Positions 29,248 to 38,036 of a stretch of DNA of 64,000 nucleotides are shown piece by piece. How positions within the stretch are numbered: position 1 is the first letter of the stretch; each line of letters starts with the position of its first letter. A program made the translations under genes and the position numbers. Origin of the DNA: Muribaculaceae bacterium (GTDB lineage: Bacteria > Bacteroidota > Bacteroidia > Bacteroidales > Muribaculaceae); NCBI GenBank assembly GCA_029057985.1, contig JAIDYR010000004.1:52336-116335 (forward strand). The letters run 5' to 3'. The notes under the pieces were generated by a model. That model saw only the letters and a list, made by a program, of their open reading frames with translations, was not told the DNA's origin and made no database searches.

Positions 29248-29392
29248 GATTATATATCTCCCTATAGGGTATTTATTATCTACTCTCCGACTATATGTAG
29301 ACTATACTATTTTATTATTTATCAATATATTAGTTTTTCAAACCATCTACTATAGATATCTACCTGCTGAAGCGGAGGACCATCGGAGATAT

Positions 29393-29400
29393 TAACTTTG
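29393..29400 (+). promoter_or_regulatory. Promoter -7 box upstream of the esterase-like/PHP gene
   Basis: TAACTTTG, 25 bp before the ATG. No clear TTG is seen at -33, which would fit a regulated promoter. It shows that this gene is transcribed separately from the DUF6377 gene. Confidence 0.5.
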
Positions 29401-29425
29401 CAGTGTTAACCAAAATAACTCTGAC

Positions 29426-32400
29426 ATGAAAAAATTAATCTCTGGCGTGTCGCTGCTCATGTTGGTCCTGATGCCGATGAAGGCTGCGACCCTTAACGTA
29501 GTGGTTCCGGACGGGACAAAGAAATGCTACGTCTGCGGAGGATTTAATAACTGGGATGCTGCCTCGGCTCCGGCTATGATCTCTTCCGGTGAAAACCTAT
29601 TTACTCTCGATCTGCCGGAAGCAGACGATACAATGATGGCGAAAGGCTATAAATATCTATGTGGGCAAGATTGGCTATACGTGGAAAAGGATGCTTCCGG
29701 AGGCGAAGTAGCCAACCGCACCAAACCGGGTAACCCCGATAAAGTCGCCTCGTGGCGCTCGATTCCCGAATGGACAATAGAAACAGCAGATCTGATCGTC
29801 AACGGCATTCCGCGTAAAGTAAAAATCTATCTTCCTAAAGGATATGAAGAGGACGAATCGGCGACCTACCCCATCATTTATTACAATACAGTCCAGCAAC
29901 GCTACAGCAATGCCGGTGACGATAACGATAACGGCGACAATTTCTTCGGGCCTCTCTCATGGAATGCCCATGACACTATGGAAAAACTTCGCGACGAAGG
30001 TTCTCCCGCCTACATTATGGTGCAAGTGCCGAGCTTCCTGGCAGAGAACACTATGGCGGCTCATCCCGAATTTATGGGCACCGGCGCAATCGAATCCTAC
30101 TTTCAGGGGTTCGCATCGACGATTATACCTTATATGGAAGAGAATTTCCGGGTAAGAAAGGGCGCAAATAATACAGTAATAGCAGGTGCTGATTATGGAG
30201 CGCTATTCGCAATTTATGCGGCCGCCTCCCATCCTGAATTATTCTCAAGATGCGTAGCCATGTCGCCCATGCTCTGGATCAACAGATCCGAATTTATGGA
30301 TCTTGCTTCCCGGGCAGCCGACAACCGCTACTATATCTCCACAGGATCTCTTGAGCCTGAATGGATTCGCGACGATGCTTCTGAATTCCATTCAATCCTG
30401 AGCAATTCAGTTCCAAATAAGGCATATTTCACTATTTATCCCGGAGAATCCCACAACGATGATTCCTGGGGAAAATCGTTTCCTTTTGTCCTGAAAGCAA
30501 TTGCAGCCGACGACATGCCTATAATAGAAGAAGCTTCTGCTTTACGTTATAGTCCCGCCTCGGAAGCGCCCAAATCTTCGTCTCTGGAATCAGCTGTCTA
30601 TACCCTCTACGCCGGACCGGACGAGAATAGCCTTGACTATATCGGTCAACTCTCATTTACTGATGATTACCGCAAGAAAGGGAGCAATAGCCCTGTAAAA
30701 GCGCAGGTAATCACCTACGATATCCCGACCGAATATAAAAGTAAATATTACTGGAACATTGCTTGCGGCGAAGGCGATGCAATATCATGGCTCTATTCTG
30801 CTCCAAAAAACATCGGCTTCTCAAGCAAAAAATCAGACACTTCATGGCATAATATCGCAATCTTTGAAGACGGGAGCCTGCAAAACAATGCTGTCCTATC
30901 CAAAGGATTCAAAGTAGTGACAGCTAAAGAGAGCATCCTGATGACTCAGAGTGGCGACTATACGTCAGTAGCCACAGTAAAATTCCCGGGTGAAGACAAG
31001 ACTTTTAAGATACACATGGGTAGTGTCAACACAGGCACGGACTTAGGAGCTATTACTCCTGCCATAACGCTGAGCGACAACTGCGTCGAAGCAGAAATCA
31101 GCTATGATTTCAACCTCAATAAAGTCATAGTCAATGAGACTCAGTTTGGCGAAAGCCTCGACAATGTCAAGGTAGTAGCCTTCACGGCTGTCCCTTCCGT
31201 AGCAACTGAGGGATCCAATGTCAATGTCAACCTTCAACTTAACAATGACTGCGACATCGAACTGGACGCCAAGCACAACTTCAATGAGAATGTCGGGCTG
31301 GCATTTACAAAAATTACCGAGGGCAACTATAGCCTTACTATCGAAAACGCTAAGGAAGGAATCTATGCTTTGAAGATAAGTCTTATCGCCGGCAATAACC
31401 GGATTGATGATGCGGCAGAAATCGACATCAGGGTACTCCCTCTCGAGGACTCTCACCAAAAATCGATATCCGTCAATGCCTATAAGGATATAGACTGGAC
31501 CTCCACGGGCAGATATAAAGCCAATTTCCACACCCATACATCTCAATCATTTGACACTCAATACACTACTACACAAGTAGTAGATAAATACAAGAAGGCT
31601 TCTTACGATATACTCGCACTTACCGACCATGACGCCAATCCCTATCCATGGTCGATGTTCGATCTCTGGAATCCGGCAGCAGAGAGCCGTGATCCTGCGG
31701 AAATGGGAATGCTTGCAATTCCAGGTTGCGAACTCAGCAAAGACAGCCGCAACAACTGGAGCGAAAGTTCCGGCGGAGACTTCAATCATCATACTGATCT
31801 CTTTACCGGTCGGCAGGGACAGGAATTCATGTCGCTACGTGAATCTTACGCTTACACGGAAGCTCTTGGCGGCCTTCAGATTATAAATCATCCCGGTCAA
31901 TACTGGAATTTATCGACTGAATATAAGAACGGTGAGAAAAATTCTCCCGAATGGCATGCCGAAAACTTCAAACTGTATAAATCCCTTGTCGGCCTTGAAG
32001 CCTACAATCAGGGTAACAGGCGCCAGAACGATCGTATTCTCTGGGATCAGATTCTGACCCTTACGATGCCCTCACGACCTGTATGGGGATTCTCTTGCGA
32101 CGATACCCATACTGCCGAGCAGTATTTCCGCAACTATCAATACATGCTGATGCCTGAACTTACCACCGACGCACTAAAAGAAGCTCTTATTAAAGGTCAT
32201 ACTATCTTCTCGTATGAATATACAGGATCCGGGAAAGCTCTTTGTCCGCATATTACATCAATTGAATGTGATGAGGAGAAGCATCTTATCACTATTAACT
32301 CAGATGATGCCGATAATATTCAGTGGATCTCATCATTCCATCGCACAGGAACCTCAGCTTCAACTGCAACCAACACTATCGTCGGCCACGGCAAGACTTT

Positions 32401-32758
32401 TGACTATACCGGATTCCAAGGCACATACGTTCGCGCTCTTCTTACCAATAAACACGGCGAGACTGCGACTCAACCTTTCGGGTTTGCCGAAGATATTTTT
32501 ACTGACGTAAAAGTTGAAGAGCTTGCCCGGGAGAATAAATTCTCTGTATCTAATCATGCGAATGAAATCTCAATAAAGTGCGACGAAGAGATTGAGAGAA
32601 TTTCAGTCTTCAATTCGGCAGGAATGATGGTAAAGTTCATTCATTGCGAAGATGCCCACGAAGTCACTTTCTCAACAGAAGATCTTGAAAAAGGAGTATT
32701 CATCATCGTAGCCGCCACCAAGACCACAGCATATACCTCAAAATTTATCATCGAATAG
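29426..32758 (+). CDS. Secreted esterase-like / PHP phosphoesterase fusion with sorting tail
   Basis: A 1110-residue exported protein. After a signal peptide (about 1-20) comes a starch-binding-like strand domain (YVCGGFNNWDAAS). An Fes/IroE-type alpha/beta-hydrolase domain (about 110-370) follows. Its nucleophile elbow reads GADYG: Asp256 replaces the usual Ser, so it is probably not an active esterase. Strand-rich modules fill 370-690. A PHP domain (about 695-960) keeps the metal-ligand motifs FHTHT (His702, His704), LTDHD, NHPGQY and DDTH, so phosphoesterase activity is likely. The final 80 residues (ISVFNSAGMMVKF, TSKFIIE) form a type IX sorting domain. The substrate is unknown. Confidence 0.75.
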   Translation: MKKLISGVSLLMLVLMPMKAATLNVVVPDGTKKCYVCGGFNNWDAASAPAMISSGENLFTLDLPEADDTMMAKGYKYLCGQDWLYVEKDASGGEVANRTKPGNPDKVASWRSIPEWTIETADLIVNGIPRKVKIYLPKGYEEDESATYPIIYYNTVQQRYSNAGDDNDNGDNFFGPLSWNAHDTMEKLRDEGSPAYIMVQVPSFLAENTMAAHPEFMGTGAIESYFQGFASTIIPYMEENFRVRKGANNTVIAGADYGALFAIYAAASHPELFSRCVAMSPMLWINRSEFMDLASRAADNRYYISTGSLEPEWIRDDASEFHSILSNSVPNKAYFTIYPGESHNDDSWGKSFPFVLKAIAADDMPIIEEASALRYSPASEAPKSSSLESAVYTLYAGPDENSLDYIGQLSFTDDYRKKGSNSPVKAQVITYDIPTEYKSKYYWNIACGEGDAISWLYSAPKNIGFSSKKSDTSWHNIAIFEDGSLQNNAVLSKGFKVVTAKESILMTQSGDYTSVATVKFPGEDKTFKIHMGSVNTGTDLGAITPAITLSDNCVEAEISYDFNLNKVIVNETQFGESLDNVKVVAFTAVPSVATEGSNVNVNLQLNNDCDIELDAKHNFNENVGLAFTKITEGNYSLTIENAKEGIYALKISLIAGNNRIDDAAEIDIRVLPLEDSHQKSISVNAYKDIDWTSTGRYKANFHTHTSQSFDTQYTTTQVVDKYKKASYDILALTDHDANPYPWSMFDLWNPAAESRDPAEMGMLAIPGCELSKDSRNNWSESSGGDFNHHTDLFTGRQGQEFMSLRESYAYTEALGGLQIINHPGQYWNLSTEYKNGEKNSPEWHAENFKLYKSLVGLEAYNQGNRRQNDRILWDQILTLTMPSRPVWGFSCDDTHTAEQYFRNYQYMLMPELTTDALKEALIKGHTIFSYEYTGSGKALCPHITSIECDEEKHLITINSDDADNIQWISSFHRTGTSASTATNTIVGHGKTFDYTGFQGTYVRALLTNKHGETATQPFGFAEDIFTDVKVEELARENKFSVSNHANEISIKCDEEIERISVFNSAGMMVKFIHCEDAHEVTFSTEDLEKGVFIIVAATKTTAYTSKFIIE

Positions 32759-32785
32759 TTAGCACCAACAAAATTTCACAACAAG

Positions 32786-32820
32786 AAAGGTCCGCGCTCA
32801 GATTGACGCGGACCTTTTTT
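32786..32820 (+). terminator. Intrinsic terminator after the esterase-like/PHP gene
   Basis: AAAGGTCCGCG pairs with CGCGGACCTTT followed by TTTAATT. In the opposite direction the stem is followed by CTTG after TTT, so it may also end the convergent fimbrillin transcript weakly. Confidence 0.8.
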
Positions 32821-32865
32821 AATTATCTGACTATTCAGATCTTATTTATGGTATAATTTCTATAT

Positions 32866-34203
32866 TTATTCTCCAAAGGGATCTTCTACTGCTCCCCCAT
32901 CCAGTATTACTTCGAGAGATTCTTTGTCGCCATTCTGCTGAACATTGGAATCTGTATAGGATTTATCCCATCCGCAGATCTCGACTGTGAACTTTATGGA
33001 CTCGCCGAAGATAGGTTTGTACTGGAGATCGAAGTGCAGAGTCTTTGATTCTTCATCGCCGTCTTCCCAGCCTTCGTAGTCATAACCTTCAGCTCCGGGA
33101 GCTACGAAGCCGGCACCGTTTGTGAAGTCTACTTGATAGTCGACATAGTTGCCGGCAAGCCAGGTAGTGCCCACAGGGAAGATTGCCCATGCATATTTTT
33201 CGCCATCGATAGTCTCGGTGATATTGTCTACACCCTTTTCGAACGGATAGACAACCTTATTATCATCTTTCTGCACGATCTGGATGAGCAGACCTATATA
33301 GGCCACACCCTCCTTGCAGAGGAAACGCTGATCGCTTTCTTCAGATGCGAGTTCGGAAGGAAGAGTCTGCGGAATAAGAAGGAAGCTTCCATCAGTTTCA
33401 GCACCTGACATGAGATCCGCGCTGCCGTCAATCTCTATCCCTTTCGCGAATTTATGCTCTACCGAAGCTTTCTGATCAGCATACGTCCATGTGAAATAAG
33501 AATGCATGCTGCCGTCGCCGGCAGAAGGATCATACTTGCAATCACCGGTCATAGCGATATTCCCGAAGCGGACGCCCGCTACCTTATAGGTATATTCTGA
33601 ATTATCATTCTTAGCCTTCGAAACGAAGACCTTAGAAAGAGCATGCTTGAAATAAAGATCTAAGGAAGGATATGTGTCATCACGCTGAACGCCACCTACT
33701 CCATCGATTATGATATCCTCCTGAGAATTGATATCTGAATTTACGGTGTATCCTTCGATCAGCAGATTGCCGTTATCCTCAGCGTTGGGCTGGCCCAGGC
33801 TTGCGCTAACATTAGAAAGAGTCGAGGGAGCATACGCCAAGAAGGAGACCGGAGAGAAGTCGGAAGGGAAATACATAGGCGTATCGGAACGGAAATACTG
33901 CATATCGCCGTTGGCATCACCCTCGACAGTAGAACGCTTGAATTCTACGGGAGAAGTCCACCATGCCGAAAGCTGGCCCTCTCCTTCACGCACTGCATCA
34001 AGATCTCCCTTGAGGCCGATGACCATGAATGAGTTTAGAGACTCGGAAGTTACTTCTGCGCCACGAGTAGCCTTGAAAGTACGCGCACGGAAGTTGATTG
34101 CATTGTCTGCTCCATGGTTGGCTGCCATGTCAAGGACATCCTCCTGAGAGCAAGATGCGAGTGTAGCTGCAGCTACACATAACATAAACAATGATTTCTT
34201 CAT
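32866..34203 (-). CDS. Fimbrillin-family lipoprotein (Mfa-like)
   Basis: A 445-residue protein with lipobox LASC (Cys18) and the typical Bacteroidales fimbrillin start (TLASCSQEDVLD), followed by the Mfa_like_1 pattern: FRARTFKATRGAEVTSESLNSFMVIGL and FYPSDF-like MYFPSDFSPVSFLAYAP. Such proteins are exported as lipoproteins and polymerise into surface fimbriae after proteolytic activation. It is last of three minus-strand genes with DUF5119 and DUF3575 members, a common fimbrial locus layout. Confidence 0.8.
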   Translation of the reverse strand: MKKSLFMLCVAAATLASCSQEDVLDMAANHGADNAINFRARTFKATRGAEVTSESLNSFMVIGLKGDLDAVREGEGQLSAWWTSPVEFKRSTVEGDANGDMQYFRSDTPMYFPSDFSPVSFLAYAPSTLSNVSASLGQPNAEDNGNLLIEGYTVNSDINSQEDIIIDGVGGVQRDDTYPSLDLYFKHALSKVFVSKAKNDNSEYTYKVAGVRFGNIAMTGDCKYDPSAGDGSMHSYFTWTYADQKASVEHKFAKGIEIDGSADLMSGAETDGSFLLIPQTLPSELASEESDQRFLCKEGVAYIGLLIQIVQKDDNKVVYPFEKGVDNITETIDGEKYAWAIFPVGTTWLAGNYVDYQVDFTNGAGFVAPGAEGYDYEGWEDGDEESKTLHFDLQYKPIFGESIKFTVEICGWDKSYTDSNVQQNGDKESLEVILDGGAVEDPFGE

Positions 34204-34259
34204 GTGTTTGATGTTTTGTTGGTTAATATTATGGTTTTAGTTTGATATAGTAGGCTTAT

Positions 34260-35276
34260 CTACATTCCGATAAATTCCGTATTCCCCTCCCAGTCTGCTA
34301 CTCCCGGCGACCAACCTCCGCCTCCGATCGGCTTCGGGATTACGAGAGAGTCTAAAACGACTCTCGCATCCGGAGTGGAAGAATTATGAATCTGCTCGGT
34401 CACATCATGCACCGATTGCCAAGTCTGCCCATCCGTCAGTGTAGCCGTGACGGCCAGAGTGTGGCGGGCTTCGGTAGATCTTGAAGGCTTATGTTGGACT
34501 ATATCATTTTCACCGCAATGGCCGAATGTCAGAAGCTCACCCATCAATCCTCCCGAGGGAAGGGCGTACATTTCAAAAATATGGGTGACGGTCTCTTCTC
34601 CCGTCATCCCTCTTCCGGGATGCAGCGTACCCGACATTCCTGAGATTGCTGCGGAAATCCTCATCGATTTCGAGAAATTGACGGGATTATGGATGACAAA
34701 AGTGTATCTATGGACGACGCCTTTCATCATAAATCTTACTGTTTGCAATTCTTTGCTTCCCTCAGCACTCTTTTTGATCTCAAGCAGGTCAATGGCAGAA
34801 ATCCAGATATCGTCAGGGGAATTGACGATTCTTTCGTCATCCATATTTTTCAGTCCCTGAGCTCCCATATTAAGTCCGGTCCTGAGATTCAGATCTGTAA
34901 GCCGCAATCCGAAATTCCCATATTCCTGAAATCCTACGTAGCTATGGCAATCAGTGTCATTGTTATGGCAAATTGCAGCATATCTGCCGGGAGGAAGCGA
35001 CACTCTTCCTCCGGTCGATCCTTTGAAATCAAATGCTATCGGAGGCACCTTGCCCGCTCTCCCATCCGGAAGATCCAGACGGAAGAAATAAACGGTCATA
35101 CCCTGAGGTGAAGCATCCGGATGATCGCCCCAGTCAAATATGACTTCAACCTTCTCAGGATTGACTGCTCCGGGATAGTCCAGTTCGATATGATTGCAAG
35201 CTCCTGAGAGAAGCATCTGCAAGGTCAAGACTATCAACTGAATCAAGAGTATATGTCCTTTCTTTTTCATTTTCAT
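34260..35276 (-). CDS. DUF5119 lipoprotein of fimbrial locus
   Basis: A 338-residue lipoprotein (LLSGAC, Cys27) with the DUF5119 pattern: EVIFDWGDHPDASPQGMTVYFFRLD, then SLPPGRYAAICHNNDTD, and an Mfa2/FimB-like tail. These genes accompany fimbrillin genes and are thought to anchor or cap the fibre. It lies between the DUF3575 gene (8 bp) and the fimbrillin gene (56 bp), in the same direction. Confidence 0.75.
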   Translation of the reverse strand: MKMKKKGHILLIQLIVLTLQMLLSGACNHIELDYPGAVNPEKVEVIFDWGDHPDASPQGMTVYFFRLDLPDGRAGKVPPIAFDFKGSTGGRVSLPPGRYAAICHNNDTDCHSYVGFQEYGNFGLRLTDLNLRTGLNMGAQGLKNMDDERIVNSPDDIWISAIDLLEIKKSAEGSKELQTVRFMMKGVVHRYTFVIHNPVNFSKSMRISAAISGMSGTLHPGRGMTGEETVTHIFEMYALPSGGLMGELLTFGHCGENDIVQHKPSRSTEARHTLAVTATLTDGQTWQSVHDVTEQIHNSSTPDARVVLDSLVIPKPIGGGGWSPGVADWEGNTEFIGM

Positions 35277-35284
35277 ACCCTTGA

Positions 35285-36055
35285 TTAATGTCTTGATTTA
35301 CTAATATTTCTATTTTCTCGCCCCAACAACCAGACGAGTGAGATCTCAGCCTTTGCAGGCCCGATCCAACTCTGCCTTACTGTAGATTGCCAAGCATGGC
35401 TCTCCCCTTGTGCCTCATACTTCTCCATCTTGCCCCCAATCCAACCTATTCCTATCGAGAAATCCATATTCAGGCGTGATGTCAGGGGGAGAGAATAGCC
35501 ATACTCCACTCCGGCATTGATCCAGGCTCTATTCCAAAGATTCTCACCGGGCAGACCTCCTAAATATCCTTTATGTCCAAACTCGAAACAGAAGGTAAAC
35601 ATTCCGGCATATAGACCGATATGATGTCCTGTAAGTGGTTTTAATCGCGATTTATTACCAAACCACCATCTTCCTTCTACTTCGCCGCCATAAATTCGCC
35701 AAAGCCTATGTCGGCTTTCTCGGCTCCACCAGGCATACATCCATCCGGCCGAAACCGAGAATCCCTTCCCCACATAAAATTCAACACCGATATTAGGTAC
35801 TGCCAATGCATCATAGAGCAAATTGGTCTTAATATCGAAATAAAGAGATTTTGTCGGATTATTTTCGAGAGAATTTGCGCAGACAAGACTCCCGGAAGAA
35901 TTTTCGTCACATATTTCATGCGCGACAGCCCTCTGCACACCTATCGACATGCAGAGAAAAACTATCCCTATAGTCCATGCAACAGACTTCAGAATATGAC
36001 AAATATGGCAGATTCGCAGGCTCTGCATATTCTTCCAATCGATGAAAAAATTCAC
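35285..36055 (-). CDS. DUF3575 outer-membrane-type protein of fimbrial locus
   Basis: A 256-residue protein with a late N-terminal hydrophobic signal (TIGIVFLCMSIGVQRAVA). The mature part starts with the DUF3575 hallmark YFDIKTNLLYDALAVPNIGVEFYVGKGFSV and has alternating beta-barrel strands rich in Trp/Tyr. The track start is used, though the Met at codon 10 is also possible. It heads the three-gene fimbrial cluster. The usual role is unproven; a small outer-membrane barrel is the best guess. Confidence 0.75.
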   Translation of the reverse strand: MNFFIDWKNMQSLRICHICHILKSVAWTIGIVFLCMSIGVQRAVAHEICDENSSGSLVCANSLENNPTKSLYFDIKTNLLYDALAVPNIGVEFYVGKGFSVSAGWMYAWWSRESRHRLWRIYGGEVEGRWWFGNKSRLKPLTGHHIGLYAGMFTFCFEFGHKGYLGGLPGENLWNRAWINAGVEYGYSLPLTSRLNMDFSIGIGWIGGKMEKYEAQGESHAWQSTVRQSWIGPAKAEISLVWLLGRENRNISKSRH

Positions 36056-36306
36056 AATCCTCCGCCATCCGGCGAAGGGTTAAAACAAAAAAAGAGATAG
36101 CCAAAAAATCGGGAAGAGATGTTTAACGGCTATTATCAGCTGACTTTATGGAGAGTGGAGAGGCGGTTGTGGAGTGTGGAGAGATAGGCATGAGGATTTT
36201 AAAATTATGAGTAAGAGAAGAGTGGTGATGAGTGTAATAAATACGTTTTTCTGTAAGATCCGTGGATATCTATCCGGAGAGGCTTACTATATTTAGGAGT
36301 GGCTTG

Positions 36307-37524
36307 CTATTTATAGGAAGAGGCAACTTCGAAGACACGTTCGTATATGCGGCGATCGGATTCCGTAAGTTGAATATTCCTGCGTCCCATTACTCGCTCA
36401 GCTATCTGATAAAATTTCTTCAGCGACACATCAGTCATGCCGCTGACCGGTGAACCCTCAAGGAAGCTGGGAATGAAGACGCGGGGGAAGCCCGCTCCGT
36501 GAATATTGACTCCCACTCCTATTACGGTAGCCGTATTAAACATGCAATTTATTCCCGCCTTACTGTGATCGGCCATAATAAGACCACAGAACTGAAGGTC
36601 GGTACGCATGAAAGTATGCTTGGGGTAATTCCAGATACGTATCTTTGAGTAGTCGTTCTTAAGATTGGAGGCGTTGACCCCCGCTCCCAAATTACACCAC
36701 TCCCCTACTACGGCATTTCCAAGATAGCCATCATGAGCTTTATTGGAATAACCGAATATTACGGTATTCTGCACCTCTCCGCCTATCTTACAATATGGTC
36801 CGAAGGTAGTAGCGCCGTAAATCTTGGCGCCCATCTTTATCTGCGCGTTATTACACAAGGCCAAAGGACCGCGCAGACATGAGCCTTCCATTACGGTAGC
36901 ATCCTTACCGATATAAATCGGACCATCCTTTACATTCAGTATAGCGCCTTCGACAGAAGCGCCCTCCTCAAGGAATATCTGCTGACGTCCGTCTTGCCCT
37001 ATCGGCGCGCCGATGACGCGGTTACTTTCAGAAAGCCACCTGGAAGTGCGGCCTTTGGTCATTCTATAGAAATCTGATATTAGAGCGCGCGCATTGTTAA
37101 GGAAAATATCGAAGACATATCGGATGATTACTCCCGAGCCTTCCGGCAACGACCATACTTTAGCGAATCGCTCTTCATCAAGCTGAGCTTCAGAACCTCT
37201 GAAGGCTACGATATCGCCATCGAGTCTGTAAGCCTCGCCGGGTTGAAGAGCAGCAATTTTTTCAGCAATTCCCTCCTCGGGAAGAAGATTGCCGGCAACG
37301 AAGTAGAGATCAGAATCATCAGCAGGACAAGTGCCGAATTTTTCCCTCTGGAACTCCACAGGCCGATAGCAATACTCGCCCGGGAGGATCTCCTCCCAGA
37401 CCTCTCGGAGTTTGCGAATACCTATACGGAAATCCGCTACAGGACGGGTATACGACATCGGCAACAGGTCGGCGTGCGACTGATCAGTGTCAAAAAGTAC
37501 TATATGTCGATTAATCCTATTCAC
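36307..37524 (-). CDS. GlmU-family sugar-phosphate nucleotidyl/acetyltransferase-like protein
   Basis: A 405-residue protein that matches the variant Bacteroidetes GlmU family. The N-terminal half has the short LFDTDQSHADLLPMSYTRPVADFRIGIRKLREVW opening. The C-terminal half is a left-handed beta-helix of hexapeptide repeats (IYIGKDATVMEGSCLRGP and CNLGAGVNASNLKNDYS). This class is believed to make UDP-N-acetylglucosamine, though the nucleotidyl-transfer loop differs from classical GlmU. The gene stands alone with an AT-rich upstream region containing a TAAATTTG box at 37603-37610. Confidence 0.75.
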   Translation of the reverse strand: MNRINRHIVLFDTDQSHADLLPMSYTRPVADFRIGIRKLREVWEEILPGEYCYRPVEFQREKFGTCPADDSDLYFVAGNLLPEEGIAEKIAALQPGEAYRLDGDIVAFRGSEAQLDEERFAKVWSLPEGSGVIIRYVFDIFLNNARALISDFYRMTKGRTSRWLSESNRVIGAPIGQDGRQQIFLEEGASVEGAILNVKDGPIYIGKDATVMEGSCLRGPLALCNNAQIKMGAKIYGATTFGPYCKIGGEVQNTVIFGYSNKAHDGYLGNAVVGEWCNLGAGVNASNLKNDYSKIRIWNYPKHTFMRTDLQFCGLIMADHSKAGINCMFNTATVIGVGVNIHGAGFPRVFIPSFLEGSPVSGMTDVSLKKFYQIAERVMGRRNIQLTESDRRIYERVFEVASSYK

Positions 37525-37602
37525 AATTGAAGAAATGAGTTATCTTATCAGATTTCAATTCTAAGATTATATTGAGCTTACTCAAATTTTTAGATTGAAA
37601 TG

Positions 37603-37610
37603 CAAATTTA
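37603..37610 (-). promoter_or_regulatory. Possible promoter of the GlmU-like gene
   Basis: TAAATTTG on the minus strand, 79 bp before the start codon in an AT-rich stretch. No TTG is found at the right spacing, so confidence is limited. Confidence 0.4.
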
Positions 37611-37765
37611 CAAATTTTTTGGGAATATTTTAGGTAGAAGATGATTTTTCATAATTTTTTTGAATTCTGTTGGTGAACCCTATTTTATTTTTGGTGATTA
37701 TTTTGAGTTAAAGATGGTTTTTCCGTAATATTTTTGTATATTCGCGATTGAAATCTTAATCCGAT

Positions 37766-37979
37766 ATGAAATATCCCGTTGGAATACAATCTTTCCCTAA
37801 ACTCAGGGAAGAAGGTTTTGCATATGTCGACAAGACCGGATATATAGTATCTTTTAGACCGCGATTATGCCGGGCGTTTCGCGATGGATTCGCGCCAACT
37901 CTACCTTATCGGAGCTAATTTCTCCGACACTCTGAACGAAGATACTCCGTTAAAGTGGCAGATAATAAAAGTTGATTGA
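37766..37979 (+). pseudogene. Remnant of an AAA-ATPase/PD-(D/E)XK-nuclease protein
   Basis: Absent from the ORF track. The first frame reads MKYPVGIQSFPKLREEGFAY then VDKTGYIVSF, the classic N-terminus of the PF09820 AAA-ATPase-like/DUF1703 family. A shifted frame then gives YAGRFAMDSRQLYLIGANFS ending KWQIIKVD, the classic C-terminus. Roughly 450 residues between them, including the Walker motifs, are missing and the two parts are out of frame. This large multigene family is common in Bacteroidales; this copy is clearly dead, an internal deletion relic. Confidence 0.8.
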
Positions 37980-38036
37980 TTTCATCCGTTATCTAATCAC
38001 TATAAGATATCAAAATTTAATATTATAAAATCCTTT

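Noticed and set aside
36056-36306. Possible small gene in the purine-rich stretch upstream of the fimbrial cluster
   Set aside because: No ORF with coding character; G/A-rich low-complexity sequence only.
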